Shown piece after piece: positions 11,764 through 25,400 of a stretch of 64,000 bases of DNA; the first letter of the stretch is position 1; every line of letters starts with the position of its first letter. The notes below the pieces were generated by a model. That model ran no database searches, had not been told where the DNA came from, and was given only the letters and a program-made list of their open reading frames with translations. This DNA comes from Pithys albifrons albifrons (Eukaryota > Chordata > Aves > Passeriformes > Thamnophilidae). The stretch is taken from the NCBI RefSeq assembly GCF_047495875.1, contig NC_092460.1:8236520-8300519 (forward strand), given 5' to 3'. Both the position numbers and the translations under genes were made by a program.

Positions 11764-14700
11764 GTTTTAATGACTTTGCTATTTTAAAAATGAAGAAAAA
11801 GAAAATAGGAGTACACATGAATGCTTCGGTCTTTAGAAACAATGGCTGCTTGCTAGTCTCAAGTGTTCTAACAAAACAAAAAAAGTCACTACCCCAAATG
11901 TTGGAGAGTTGTGACATTGTATAAAATTGACTATCTCCTCTTTTGGAGACGTTTATTCTTAAAACTCAAGACATTTTTCTTGAAATTAATTATCCTCTGT
12001 AGAAAATGCTTCCCTTTGCAAATAGTTAACAAAAACACTAAAAACAGTTTAACAGCTAAGACAAAGTAGAGGCCAAATCTCTTCATTACAGTTCCTCTTT
12101 ATTTTTGCATTCCTTCTCCCTTGATAAGTAAAGCCAATGTAGTTCACATTGTTAGAATGGCAATAAAGAGAAGAAGAGCAAAGGGGTAACAGTGAATTAT
12201 GCCTGAAAAAAAATAAAAAGAGAAAAAGAAAAAGAAGAAAAGCAATGCAGTGGATTAACAAATAGGCATTTTCCCTTCATATAAAAATTCACTGGCACCA
12301 TTTGAATATAAACTTCAGAACACAAGATCTGATGTCAGAAGACATGAATTTGAGAAAGACTGCTAAATCTTTAAGACAACTACATTTTATTCTTTTTTTT
12401 AAAATTAAATTAATTTTGTTTTGCTGAGAATTAGTAGTATGCATCTTTGGTAGAATTGATATCTATATTTTTTAGCTTTTAAATAAAATATATCTGCTTA
12501 AAAGAAAGATTAATGAGAAGGCAGTTGTGCTGTGTCATAAAGATTCTTCTCTTAATGTTCCAATGTATCACTCTGGGTTCAAGGAATTGAAGCAGTCAAA
12601 GACTGGAAAAACAACTGAAATTTTGCAGATCCTGTAAATGACTCTACTAACCTAGAACAGACCCACAGTACAGAAATAGTCACTCACAAGAAATAGTTAA
12701 AGGGTCTTGGATTGTTCTTTTTTCCTGTTCCTAAATTAGTGTTTGGAAACAGACACCTAAATACTAAGGACAAATGCTGTTTAAAATGAATATTCTTTGG
12801 ACCTTCATCCTGCAGAGGAATCAGTGCTTTGCCTGCACACTTGAGCAGTCCCGTCTGCTCTCCCAGACCTTTCTACTGGTGCCAAACTCACCTACAGGAG
12901 TGTTTGTAGCATGGGGCATTCAGCTGAGACTGTCACCCATTTTATATGTTAAGATGATACAGCAGCTTTCCAAGCATTCCCTCTTGGAAGGCTTGGCTGC
13001 TCTCATGGACTCAGCATGTAGTTTATGTCTTTCACATGGTCTGCTGGTGCAGCAGACATGCGAGACACGGAGAAATGTTTTTTTCTAAATTGCAGACACA
13101 CAGACACGTGTTTCAGTCCTTCCACATTTCTCAGAGCTGGTGCTGAGGACCACACTTTGCAGTGATACAGGGATATGCTCAGGTTGTCTTTATTTGCAAT
13201 CCTGCACATTGTCTGGGAACCTTTGATGCTTGAAAGACATCCCAAACGAATGCCAAGAGGTGGGTACAGTGTGGGAGTTGATGTGCCAATACCAAGGTTG
13301 GGATGATGCACAGAGCAGGACTTTGGCCAGACACTTGTGGGAGCATCAGCAGAGCTCACAAGTGCCCATCTCTGAGCAGACACTCCTTCTGCCACTCAGT
13401 CCAGGGAAAGGATGCAAATCCCTATAAGAGAGCAGAGCTGCAGCTGCTTACAGTAGGATAGATTTGGCTCTTCTGCACACTTAATCCTGACCTCCACAAG
13501 CAATTTCTGGCTTCACCCACTTCAGGCTTATACATCACTACCACCTATTGGCTACCTGACTGTCAGCACAGCACTTAACACACAGTTCGAGCCCCTTTAT
13601 GAAAAAATCTATGGAGAACTCATAGAACAGCAGTGTACATTATTTCCCCATGGATTAAACTCCAAGCAAGTATCTCAGGTGTCGAAAAATGCCAATGCAA
13701 ATGCATGGATTTCCAAAGCATCTACCAAAGTTCAACCCCCGCAGCCTTCATTCATTGATGTTTAAAACTTGTGAGAAGGTAAGGGATTAAACCAAGGGTA
13801 TTCAGGCAGCGTGTCACGAACCACAGTCATCTCCCATCATGCCAGTGAAATGAAAAGTAATCAGCTGAAAGTACTGAACAAATCCAACCCTCTTGATGCC
13901 TGCAGTAATCTTCGTGTCACTTAGCTCTTGTCAGGGTTTGAATTCTTAACTTCTCCCTACACCTCCCCAGGAACTTAAATACTTCAGATTGAACTGATCC
14001 AACTCATCAGGCCCTTTGTGCTACCAGCTGGAATTGCCTGGGGCCAGGTTCACTACTGGGGGTGCAGGGGGGCTCCCCACCCTCTAATGCTGGTACCTGC
14101 TGGCCAACAGACCACTCAGCAAAACCTTCCAGCCTTGCAGGCAGCAGTGCTTGAAAACCTCCTTAAACAATTGTTACTGGGGTGTAGTGACTGGAGAGCC
14201 AGTCCTTACTCCTACCAGCCATTAACTGACTCCCTCCTCCGTGCCAGGCTATCTCAGTGCAAAGAGGATGCAAACTATAATATTTTGAAACATTCTGCAC
14301 AATTTCCATTTGGACTAACTGTTGCTGGACAAGGGATTTCCTTACTGAAGCCACAGGCTTATCCTGTTTGGCATTAGCAGTTCCTGGGATCACTTGTATG
14401 GAGGGAATTCAACAAACTGAGAAGTAAAAGGGAACTGTGTAAAAGGTTGCTGATGAATTCTTGAATACTGTGGTGTTGAATTAATTGAGTAGGAAATCTT
14501 TCTCTTAATGAAGATAAAAGGCCAGATTTTAGCACATACCAGTTTGCACAGCATCTCTGCTCTCAGCGAGTCCCTATCAGTTTGCATTGTGAGAGGCCCT
14601 GAACCAAAATACCTACTCTTGATACCCTTTCAAGCAGTTTGCTTTCAGCTTCCATGTGAGTGAAAATACACAGAACCCTGCCAAAGGTCTGTATTTCAGC

Positions 14701-15922
14701 AAGACTGGAGTGGCAGAAATTAATAGGTTTACATTTATATGAAAAAAATGGGCTGTATTAAATGAAAAAAAAATGCTGTAACATTTTGACAAGTCCTGAA
14801 AAATTACAGTGCATGTTTTGTGCAGTTGAAATTCAGAAGTGAAGAAACTAATGCCATATATAAGGGATAGTGCCTTTAACTGTCAACCAGATGCCAGGAT
14901 GGCTGAAATCACATATTTCCTTTTCCAAGCAGATTCAATAACCCCTCCCTACTCAGCTGAGCTCTGAAGGACACGATTAACTTTAAGGATAATTGAGCAC
15001 GTGCTTATTTATTTTGTTAAAGAGGGATGGACCTTGTTGAATTGTGACCAAATACAAAGGAAGAGGGAGCCAGTGAGGATGTATACTTAAATGCTCCAAA
15101 CAATAATTCAATTATTTATATAATCTGGGGGAAACCTTTTATTTGTGTGGGAGGAAAAACACAATAAGCTAGGTTTGTGCTAAAGAATTAGTCTGGCAAA
15201 AAAGAAGAGGGAGAATGTAACTTTATAGGTAGTTTTTTTATTAGTTTGCTTCACCAGTAAATATGGATCAGTACTTTATGTTTTAGCACTAAAGTATGAA
15301 AATTACACACCTGTAAAAATGGCATCTAACAGTTATGAAATTAAGAAACGCCTGTCATCATGTAACATACCATTAGGTGTGAGGTCATATTCAAGAAATA
15401 GTAAGGAAATTAGATGTGTTTAAAATATTGAATAGCTTAGTAATGTAAAATATTGCTACCTTTGATATATCTGAAAACAGGTCTGATTTTGGGTTGTAGT
15501 AGATTTCTCACTGTATTGGCTCTGATGAGAATAAAACCAAAGTACTTTCCCATCACGGGGTTGATTAAAAACAAAATCAACATTTTTCTGATTACATGGG
15601 GAAACGTTGAAATTGTAAATTCAAAATCTATCACTGTGTCCCACATATGAATTGCGTCTAATTTATAATTATATTGTATGTAATTTATAAATTCCATGTG
15701 AAGCAAGTCTCAGGCCTGTAAGAGTACAAAACAGCAATTTGAAACAATACAGAAATAATTGTTTCAGCTCCACAAGGCTGTTATACCTTCACTGTAGCTA
15801 AAAATCACCTGCCACATTTTGTCAAGAAAGGATGAACACTGCTCATCCACTCCACTGGAATGCAGAACACCGTTACCAAAACTGTGACATGATCATTAAA
15901 TAATAAATATGGTCTGAAGGGG

Positions 15923-15930
15923 TACAGTAT
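15923..15930 (-). promoter_or_regulatory. miR-144-type 8-mer seed match in the 3' UTR
   Basis: The minus strand reads ATACTGTA, an 8-mer match to the miR-144 seed that is also close to the miR-101 site. This is a seed match only. Confidence 0.3.
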
Positions 15931-16110
15931 CTGTTGTAGAAAGAATCCATCTGGCCTAGCATTCAAGATTTAAGATTCGAGGGTCACTGTAGTTAGCAAA
16001 ACTTCACTGCATTTAAACAAAACAGAAAAAGCGCATGTTTGTTGTCATGGAATGTCACATCAGGGCTTGTCTTGTATTAGAGTATTATAGGCAGTAACAC
16101 TGATCATATA

Positions 16111-16163
16111 GTGCAAACTAGATAAAATTGCGTTTCACTGTGTGAAATAAACAGAGGTGCAAA
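16111..16163 (-). promoter_or_regulatory. Two miR-19-type seed matches in the proximal 3' UTR
   Basis: The minus strand carries TTTGCAC at 16111-16117 and again at 16157-16163, both complementary to nucleotides 2-8 of the miR-19 family seed. They lie about 180-230 nt after the stop codon. This is a seed match only; conservation is not known from this window. Confidence 0.35.
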
Positions 16164-16338
16164 TGCTCAGTAGGATACCATTAAGACATAAAATGGCAAA
16201 AAATAAATATCAAAACTTTTATCAGTGTAAAAAAGTAATTGGGTTATTGTATAACCTAGAGTCTGGCAAAAAAGGCCTCAAAAAAGTTCACTCAGTCTTC
16301 AGAAGTTCTACAAATTAAGTGCCTTTTCAGGTTTCCAA

Positions 16339-16485
16339 TTAGACAAGAGACTCCATGCTTTCTGCGGGATCAGATTCGTCACTGGCCATCACAGCACCAT
16401 TTTTGTCCAGTGTCATGGGACCATTTCCATTTTCCTTAGTGCTGACCAAGCTTAGCATTGCCTTATAAAGAAACTGGTACTGTTC
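16339..16485 (-). CDS. PTPRG: PTPRG last coding exon (inferred exon 30): C-terminal tail and stop
   Basis: 147 bp including the TAA stop at 16339-16341. The acceptor is TTTTCCAG. It encodes residues 606-653: [19 protein letters not shown], then [19 protein letters not shown] and [10 protein letters not shown]. The final ESLV fits a class I PDZ-binding C-terminus (S/T-x-hydrophobic), as known for R5 phosphatases. EQYQFLYK is the D2 equivalent of the D1 EEQYIFIHD helix. Confidence 0.98.
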   Translation of the reverse strand, partial: EQYQFLYKAMLSLVSTKENGNGPMTLDKNGAVMASDESDPAESMESLV

Positions 16486-19400
16486 CTGGAAAAGAAAGAA
16501 CAAGTTATTTAAATTCTTTAAGTGTACATCAATGAGTGGCACTTAAATTTGGCATTTCCAGGGAAGGTCATGGATATTCATTACCAGAAGCATACACAGA
16601 GCAAAGAAATAGACTAAGAGCAATTATCTCTCTTAATCTAGTTTGACCTTAACAACCCAAATTCCAGTTTAGGGTAGATTATATTATTTCTGATATGTTA
16701 TTAAATGCTACAGGAGAGAGAAAACGGCCGAGGCCACAGCTCAGCCCTTGGTTGCTCCTTGAGCAGCAGAACCTCGTACCACACACACTGAGCCAAGGGG
16801 GCTGCTCATAATGGACAGGCAGGGAAGAGCCTTAATTTGCTGCAGCTCCACCTGCCTTGCTGCATCCCTTCAGACCACAACATTCCAAGTTTAAATAGCA
16901 CAGCTTAGCTCACAGAACTGGCAGGGGGATGATGACAAGCCAAAAGGTCCTTTTCTGCTTGGACAGCCTTATGGTGCCCGGCTCCAATGTATGAGAAATA
17001 AGTTTACTGCAAATCAGAGACTTACAGTGTGGGTTTGAGGTTTATAAAAAATGACAACTACACAAAAAAGGTCCAAATGCAAATTCTGCTCGGTAGCAGA
17101 TGCTGTAGGGCTTGATAACATACACAATATGTGTTTTGGTTCATGCTTTTGGTCTCAGATGAAAACCTTGTAAACTATCTATTTATATTCCATTTAAAGA
17201 CTTACAATGTCAGTAAATACTCCAGGCCGCATAAGATTTATCATCTTTGCCACCTGGAAAACATCGACAGCATTTTCATTCTCCAGCTGCTGGGACAGAG
17301 TGGTAAGGGCACATAGCGTTCCTGCTGACACAGCTCCATACCTGGAAAACCACACCGAAATGATGAGTTACTCAGAAAAATACCCAGGCACCGACACAGA
17401 CTCATGAAAATGTTGTTATAGTCTTCCTTGATTACTGTAGTTCATCTTTGTATCTATTAAATGCTTGTTTTATAGTGGCTAATTTTTAGTCATTTTGATT
17501 TATAGAAGAAATTTGATGGTACACCAAATCATCGCAGGATATCTGTACTATTTAACCAACACAAAGAACTGTATGAGCAGCAGAATGTGAGCCATTTCAA
17601 AATACCCAGCCCGGAGACTGTAACACTGAAATCAGTTCTCACATGCCACATGTACTGAGAGCATCTGCATTATAGTTGAGTGTATTTTAAATTCATTAGT
17701 GGGAGCTCAAGCAAAACATAAACGATTAGAAAGAAATGAGACTTTTCCTCTTCCTCCACATCTGACAATTACAGGAGACGAACATGGCCGTGCTCACAAG
17801 TAAATGGGGCACATCTCAAAGTCTTCCTTAGGTCTGATTCATCGGCAAAAGGCAACATCCCTGAGCTGAGCACCCAAGAGACATTATGGATTCTGAAGAG
17901 TTGAGCTGTGCTGTCATGTAGTAAGAACCTGAGCAGTGTTTTTTTCATCAGGAGCACAATTCAATGTGTCCTTGAGAGGTCAGGTGGAAATCTCAGTGCT
18001 GTAAATCTGGGGCTGTGCTTGAGCCGTATGTGCAGGTGGGAGGCACGTTATCAAGGATCCTACACAACTGCTTATGAGGAGCCTCTACTCTCCTCTGCTC
18101 TCCTGGTACTCAGAAGACTCAAATTCTGTCCTGGCTCTGTGACTTTGAGAAAGTCTATGTCTAAATGTCCCCACTGCTAAAAGGGGACATTGGTGCTGAC
18201 CTGCTCTCTAAACCATTTGGAGAGCTTTACTTGAAAACTGAAATAATCAAGTGCTGCAATACCATCTTCTATCACAAGATAACCACTAGGATTTTTTACA
18301 GTATTCCTGTGGAAATCAAGGCATCTCCTGACCTAATTTCATGGGATTTTTTAAATTTTAGTTTGCCTAGAAATGGGAAACAAGAGACCTGCTGTATTGG
18401 AGGTAAAGTCCATAGAAAAAGCAGCACCTACAGGTGGCTGTGACTGATCATCTACAGGGACAGTGGACAAAGTGCCAGGTGCAGGTGCCTGACAGGACAC
18501 AACTAATGCCTCTGAGGGTCTAATGGCCTGATTTTAAAGTGGGCTGGTTATCTCTAGTTCCCAACAATCTGAAGACTTCTCTTGCAGAAAATTATGCAGC
18601 AGATTCTTATCTACTTGCCTACACATGGACAGTTATATTTAAAAATCTTGACAACTGTCTCAAGTTGGAATTTCTGAACTTTTTAAAATGTTATGAGGTT
18701 CATCCCACCATGTACTTCCTAAATACCACATGCATTTACTTATCTGAAAATTCATATATTTGGAATTAATCTGCGGTTGTAATTATTAGTGGATTATATG
18801 ATATAGTTGTTGCATGTAGCAAAGGGAAATTTTCATTTTCAGCTACATTTGCTTAGGCCCCAATGAAAAGCAGAATCCACATTATGTATTAGGCATAAAA
18901 ATAAAATCATTGAATATGACAAATAAACCAAAAAAGCAATTTACAGAAGGAATGACTCAGCACTGTTAGGAATGGGATTTTGATTTTCTTTTTTTTTTTC
19001 ATCTAGCATGAAATGCCCAAATCAATAATGGTTCTAATTTTGTAAAACATAATCTTAAATACTGCAAGAGTAGCAAAACCTCACTTCAGACTACCCAAAG
19101 CATGAATATTAAAACCAGCCTGGAATTAATCAGGGCTGGCAAAAGGCAACAGAGCTTACACTGTGCATTAGCAAGGCAGGAGGTGGTGGGAGAAAAACTA
19201 CTTGCTGCAGCCCAAGGCACCATTTTCAGGAGCCAGTTGGGAATAACCTGTTGCAGCAGCAACACACTGATGTGCAGGGAAAGCTCTTTCAGCTTCAGTG
19301 GATACCAGCGGTGCCCACACATCAGCACAGCAGCTGGAACACCAGAGGGTGATAGTAATGTTTTTGCACAGAGGGGAAAGATTCCACGACCTTCCCACTA

Positions 19401-22400
19401 ATCCTGCTTTGTGGCAATGACAGAAAGTCTAATGGGCTGTAGAGCAAAGGGGCTGGAGGTATAGCAGGGTTTGCACTCGGTGTTCGCTCTAAGAACAACA
19501 CAAGCAGTGTCAAAAACTGGGCCTCCTTGGGATTTTACGGACAGAATGACTCCAGGAAGTGCTCTGCCTGAGAGGAAACAGTCCCTCCAAAGAGATCCTG
19601 TCAGACCCAGGCTCCAGACCCACCTCAATGGTATTTTGCAGCTCCATAATGTGTGCAAGTAATAATATAATAATATGCAATGCAATATTTAGGACCCTTT
19701 ATAACTGGCTGTTCAAGTGTCGCTGGCGGGACAGTGCTCACCACTGCACTACAAAAGAGGCAAGTGTTGGGGCATGCTGGCCCCATGTTAGCAGGCTCCC
19801 TCCCTCCCACTCAGCACCATATGGGCCCCTTGGAGGGTTTTTGAGGAAGCAGAAGGAGTAAAAATAATTCTTTCCTCAGAAAATGTGGGCCCTTTGTCAC
19901 AAGATGCTTCTGCTGCTTATCCTGAGACACAGCTGAGCTGAGCTTGTTCTGTCTTACATGGTACATTAAACCTGAGCTGTTAGACAGGAGCTCAGGCTGT
20001 TTTAAAACTGGTTACCATAAGCCCATACCGGGCTGCTTAAAGCGTTATCTTATCCATGGCTCTGCTGGGTTCTGAAACAGGTTGTAGGATTTGTTTGGGA
20101 TACTTCCAGGTGCAGAAGAACCTGAAATGCTTCCATAGCAAACAGTCTCACTTCCCGAGTCCACCTAAGGTTATGACTAACATAAAAAACACACTAAGAA
20201 ACAAGTATTTGGCCTCAGGTGCCAACTGAAAACTCATCTCTGGAAGTTTAAATATTCTTATCCTGTTCCCTAGAACACTAAACCCCATTTGCTCTATACA
20301 AGAATGGACATCAATCCTAACAAGTATCTTGTAGCTGAGTAACTCCTTGTACAATCTGCACATAAATGAGAAAGAAGTGATGACATACTCATCATGAACT
20401 ATGGTAGGGCCATCCCTTGTTAAGGCCTCTTCCTTGATTACATTGATAAGTTCAAAGGTACTGCTGATGGGAGCATCTGGGTTTGGCCATTTGGGACACT
20501 GAAAGTGGCGGACTTCCAGAACGTAGTCATCCTGCAATGAAAAACCAGCCTGGGCATTAGCTTCTTTCATCCACATTCATCCTCTCCAGGGAAAAAAGAG
20601 GGAAGAGCCACATTACAAACTGAAGAGAAACTTTCTTCTTCCAAGCACTTTATATAGAAAGAGGACAGACACACAGCTTCAGCATCCCTGTAACAGTGAA
20701 CACCCAAAAATAATGCAAATGTAACAAAACATTCAGTTGATAAAATACTTTGTATTTGAGTTCAGGGCTCATATCAAACCCCTCTCAGAACTCTTATAGC
20801 TCAAAAGTCAAACAAGAGCAACCAAGGAATTCAGCTTCAAAAGGGCTTGCAAACTAATGGTTTGCAGCAAAGTCCAGCTGCAACCCAGAGAGCAAACTAG
20901 AAGCAGGTTCATAATTCAAAAGAAATGAGCCTACAATTTTAAGATTAGTTAAGACCCCCAGGCAATTAAACTATAAATGCTGAATTTTATAAGCAGAGAT
21001 AGGACAATACAGCTTGGTGTACTTGATGAAAAAGAATTCAATGTACTTTGGTTTTTCATTTTGAAATCACATCTTCACTTGAAGTAAGACAAATACTGCA
21101 GTCTTACTAGCTAGAGGAATAGAAGATGTGAGAGAAAGGAGGAGTCAACAAGAATCTCTTTCCTCTGAGAACAACATGCATGCATATGCATTTACAAGTA
21201 AATCCTTTTCAAAACTGTTTCTGAGCTCTTCTCCTTCCATATTTAAATGACATCAATGTAAGTTAGGTGAAAAGCAAAGACCCACATTCGGAGGTTTGTT
21301 TTACCTGGGTAGCTTCAAGGATAAAGTCATGGATGATAATTTGCTCTTCATTAGAGAGGCACAGTCTGTCTTTGCTGATAAGGGTCACAGTAAAGGCCTC
21401 ACAGTTCATGGATTCCTCACGACTTGGCCAGTACACAAACTCATCTTCTGCCTGGAGAAATGAAACAACACGTTATTGCAGCCTTTCAGATACCTTGTGT
21501 GCTGAAACTGAAAAATCCAGTGGATCAAAAAATTGGTTTGACAAATAGAGATGATCTGGAGCTGACCTTTAAAAACCATTTCTGTCTAAAACAAATTTAC
21601 TGTTACAGTAGGCACTAAGCCTGCCAGATCCTCCCTTTGTGTGTCCAAACAGGTAACATCTGCTTTTTAATTAGTTTCATAGGGAAATGGTTACTTTAAC
21701 TCACTCATATTTAACCTTTATATTGTATTCTAGGCTTTACTGCCTTCTGCCTACAGTTTTGCTTGAATGTTAGATATTTGTTTAGAAAAAGCTCATTGAC
21801 CTTTAAAAATTAACAGCTTATTATTTTTAATTTGCATTTACTGTAGTCTAATCCAAAACTCAAGGTCTGTGGATCAGGTTTAGGTAGAAGATTGATAGAT
21901 TCTTATGTAGGGCTTGAATTTTTAGGAGCGAGTGGAGGAGTAAAGAGGAAGGAAGAAACACAAATATTCTTATCCTTAAAAAACTCCATTGGCTTAACTT
22001 AGTGCAAGTTCCTCAGCAAAATACCTCTCCTGAAGGGACACTGTAAGATCTCAGTGAGACTGTGAGGGATGGAAGAAGCTCAGTGCTGAAGTAGTCTGAC
22101 TGACAGGATGTAGGTAACATCCTGTCAAAGCTGTTCTTTAAAAAAATAACTGTGAATTCCTAATTTGCTGCAGAGAAAGGAAATTATAGTCTGTCACCAC
22201 AGACGTGCAAAGTCTGTTTCTCCTCCTGGCTTCAGAGGTCTATGTCCCTGCAGCATAAGCACAGAACCTGCTCTCGCTGCAGGTACAGAGCACACCTGTG
22301 TCTCTGGACAACACATCTTTCACTCATGAGAAAACACGAGCTATGAACCCACGTCATCCTGCTGTGGCCAAGTGCATATCTCTAAAACCAGATGTGTTCC

Positions 22401-25400
22401 TGTGGGTCTGGAGCTTTGGAGAATGTGTCATGCAAGATATTGTTGAGATTTGGGCCATCAGTGTTTATTTTGTAAATGTGACATAAGGTCCTAAGTCCTC
22501 TGAGTGCCCTCACTATTCTGCTCCCAATAAGCAGAGGCACTGGGGATCAGAGTAATGTCACTGAGCACTAGGGAAGGGACCTGTATTTTGCATTATTTTC
22601 TTGTCCTTTGGCATTACACGTTCAGCACCTTGCTGCTGTCTCAATACTGTGCCACCCCTCCTAGCCAGCCAATACATCCCACAGTGACCACTGAGCCGCT
22701 GCTGGGATGCTGCTGCCTGGCTGGCCAGCCTCCACCCTGGGAACAGTGAAAGTGAAAGGAGATGTGGCCAAGCCCAGTGTTCCTCCTTTACTCTTTAATC
22801 ACTATTGTTCTGCAGAGCTGTTTCATGTACTTGTGGAGACAAGATCAGCCTCTTCATTTCCACCTGACACAGTTTCATTTCATTAGCGCTTTCCGATTCG
22901 ATCGGATTCCTCTGAAAGCTCCTCGCCTCACAGTGCCTGCAATCCCTTTCATTGCCCTGCACACAAGCAGCATATTGACTGCTGCCTCTTTAGTAGCCTC
23001 TCATGACTGCTATTTTCCTGCTGTAATGAAGGTGGTTCCTCTTCCACTTTCAGCTACAATTGTCTATTCACCTCAGTGATGCGTGCATGAAAAAGCGAAT
23101 CGTTTAGCTCTTAATCCTTTCAACACACCCTCTTGAGACGTGCTGGTAAATCTGGAAGTAGTGATTAGCACTTCACCTGTGTCTCCTTATTTCTCTCTCT
23201 GTCTGATGCATTATTTCCACTTAAATTAACATACGTGTTTGCTTTTTGCTTTCATTAAATATAGCATTGTAGCCTTGCACAACCATAATTTGCATGGCCT
23301 AAGGCTTAAGCCCACGGGCAAACAAGCAGTTATCTACCCTCCCTACCTCCAGTTCTGCTCCTCTCAAAGTCCTTACCCACAACCTCAGCCTCTCAGTACC
23401 CTCAGGAGCATCACAGTATGTCAGCTGGCTGTGAGCACTGTGGTCCATCCAGCCCAGGATGTCTTTCCCAGGGAGGAGTGTACAAGGACACAGCAAAAGA
23501 ACATGCCCCACCTCTTGGAACTTACCTTCTTGTAACAAGCTTATGGCAGAGTTTGAGAAGGCGGCTCAAAAACTGGCTTTGGTTTCAACCAGCACAGAGC
23601 CACAACAGGTACCCAAGTGAGCCTGTGCTGTGCCCAGCTGGGCTGTGACTGTGGTACTGGGCAGGGAGAGACACGGGCAACTCACCAGGCTCTGGTTGTC
23701 CGGCAGCATGACAATGATCTGTGCATTGTGATCCCAGATCATTCTCCAGAAATCTTTAGTTGTATGTGGCAGTGGATGTTGTGTTATGATGAACTCATTA
23801 CTCCTGTAGTAGCCCTTTTGCAGAAAAACAAACACAGTTACTTACTGCCTTCAATACTTTTAAAGCATTAATTTCATCTTTGGGGACACATAATGACCCT
23901 ATTTCATTTTATTCCACAACATTTTCACACAGACTATAATTAACTCCATTTCCATTCTGCTGAGTCCCCATTGTTTTAATTTACTCTAAATCCCAGCATT
24001 TATTTGACTGTATCTCATGGAAATACACATCCCATCTAAATGCATCTTATAATTAATTTTTTAGGCAAGAATCTTTAATAAAACACGGTTAATAGCTTTA
24101 CATTATGGAGAAGGTGTTAAAATCTCATCTGTTAATACACAGCCATTACATACAGAATTAAGACAATTATAGGCATCTGGTATTTAGCACCTTAGAATTG
24201 ATTTTACTTTGTAATTAGGTGTTGGCTTCCTCACCATGATATAAGAGGCATTAATGTAATCTGTTCCCTTCATTCCAGGCAGCGGTGCCAAGCCCACTCT
24301 AGCACGCTCAGCTATAACGTAAAAAAACCCAAAACAACATAGAGGGGAAAAAAAAAAGAAAAAAGATCAAAGTCTGGTCATGGCACAATGCAGAAAGTAA
24401 GAATTTCTCAGCTGTTAACAAAGCAAACAGTGTGCAGCTCCCATCTCCCGCAGGAGCAGGCCAGCACTTTAACTGCGTTAAAGCACTGCCTGCTAACACA
24501 GGATATAAAAGAGAATGTTGCACAATATTCCCACAAGGACAAAGTAATTTCAGGAATCAAATTTTACTATAGCAAAGATTTTCACAGCAGGCTGAATTAC
24601 CAAATAACAGTATATGCAGTGATAACAGGGGATTTCAGGTAATTCTTGGCTGTAGTGTTTCATTTGTCTCCAGCAGCACACAAACTCAGCTGATTTATTT
24701 TGTTTTCCCTACCACTCGGTAGCACTGCCATCATTCACAGGGTGAGAGAACCTCCAGAGACAAACCCCTTTCCTAATGGGGAACCACCTAGCAGCCTGTG
24801 TGTGCTCTTCAGCAGATCCACACTCCTCTGTGTTTGAGGGCTGGGTTCGACATCATCCTCAAACCCTGTGACAGGCCCCAAAGCCAAGCTGAAATCACTG
24901 CAGCTGCAGGACCCACAGGGCAAAGTCATACAGACTATTTCTGCACCACTCACAACTGTTTTTAAGATATATTCTGATTACTTCCATTTTTTATTAACAA
25001 ACTTCATGATGGACTGTATCTGTGCCACTACTGGCTTGGCTACCATCTGTACCCTGGGTAATGTCATGGGGATGACATTGTGCAAGCCTGGTCTGGTGCA
25101 AATTCAGACTGCCTGACAACCATGCACAGATTCCATATTAATGACTGTGAAACTGTCCTCAGCCACCAAATACCCTCAAATCTGGGGTGCCTCATACGGA
25201 GAAATTGAGTGCAGTAGCTGAATTACAAACAACTCATGCCAATCACTCTGGGAGATCTCACCGGAGCTGGGAGCGGTATCAAAGTCATCTCTCAGTATTC
25301 CATAGATTTATCCCCTACCTAATTATTCAAATTCTTAAGCACTTCAAATTAACATTTCACTTGGACAGTGTATCTGGCTGACACTGCAACTATTTCCTTT

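Larger units (their letters stand above)
11205..16338 (-). other. PTPRG: PTPRG 3' untranslated region (left boundary estimated)
   Basis: Continues directly from the stop codon. The stretch is AT-rich, shows no recognisable coding exon, and on the minus strand reaches a canonical AATAAA at 11225-11230 followed by a T/GT-rich stretch. The implied UTR of about 5.1 kb is plausible for this gene. Many other AATAAA copies occur on the minus strand (for example near 15128-15133, 12094 and 11949), so shorter isoforms are possible and the true end needs transcript data. Confidence 0.6.

Noticed and set aside
24840..24860. GGTTCGA word suggestive of a tRNA B box
   Set aside because: No matching A box or cloverleaf stems around it.
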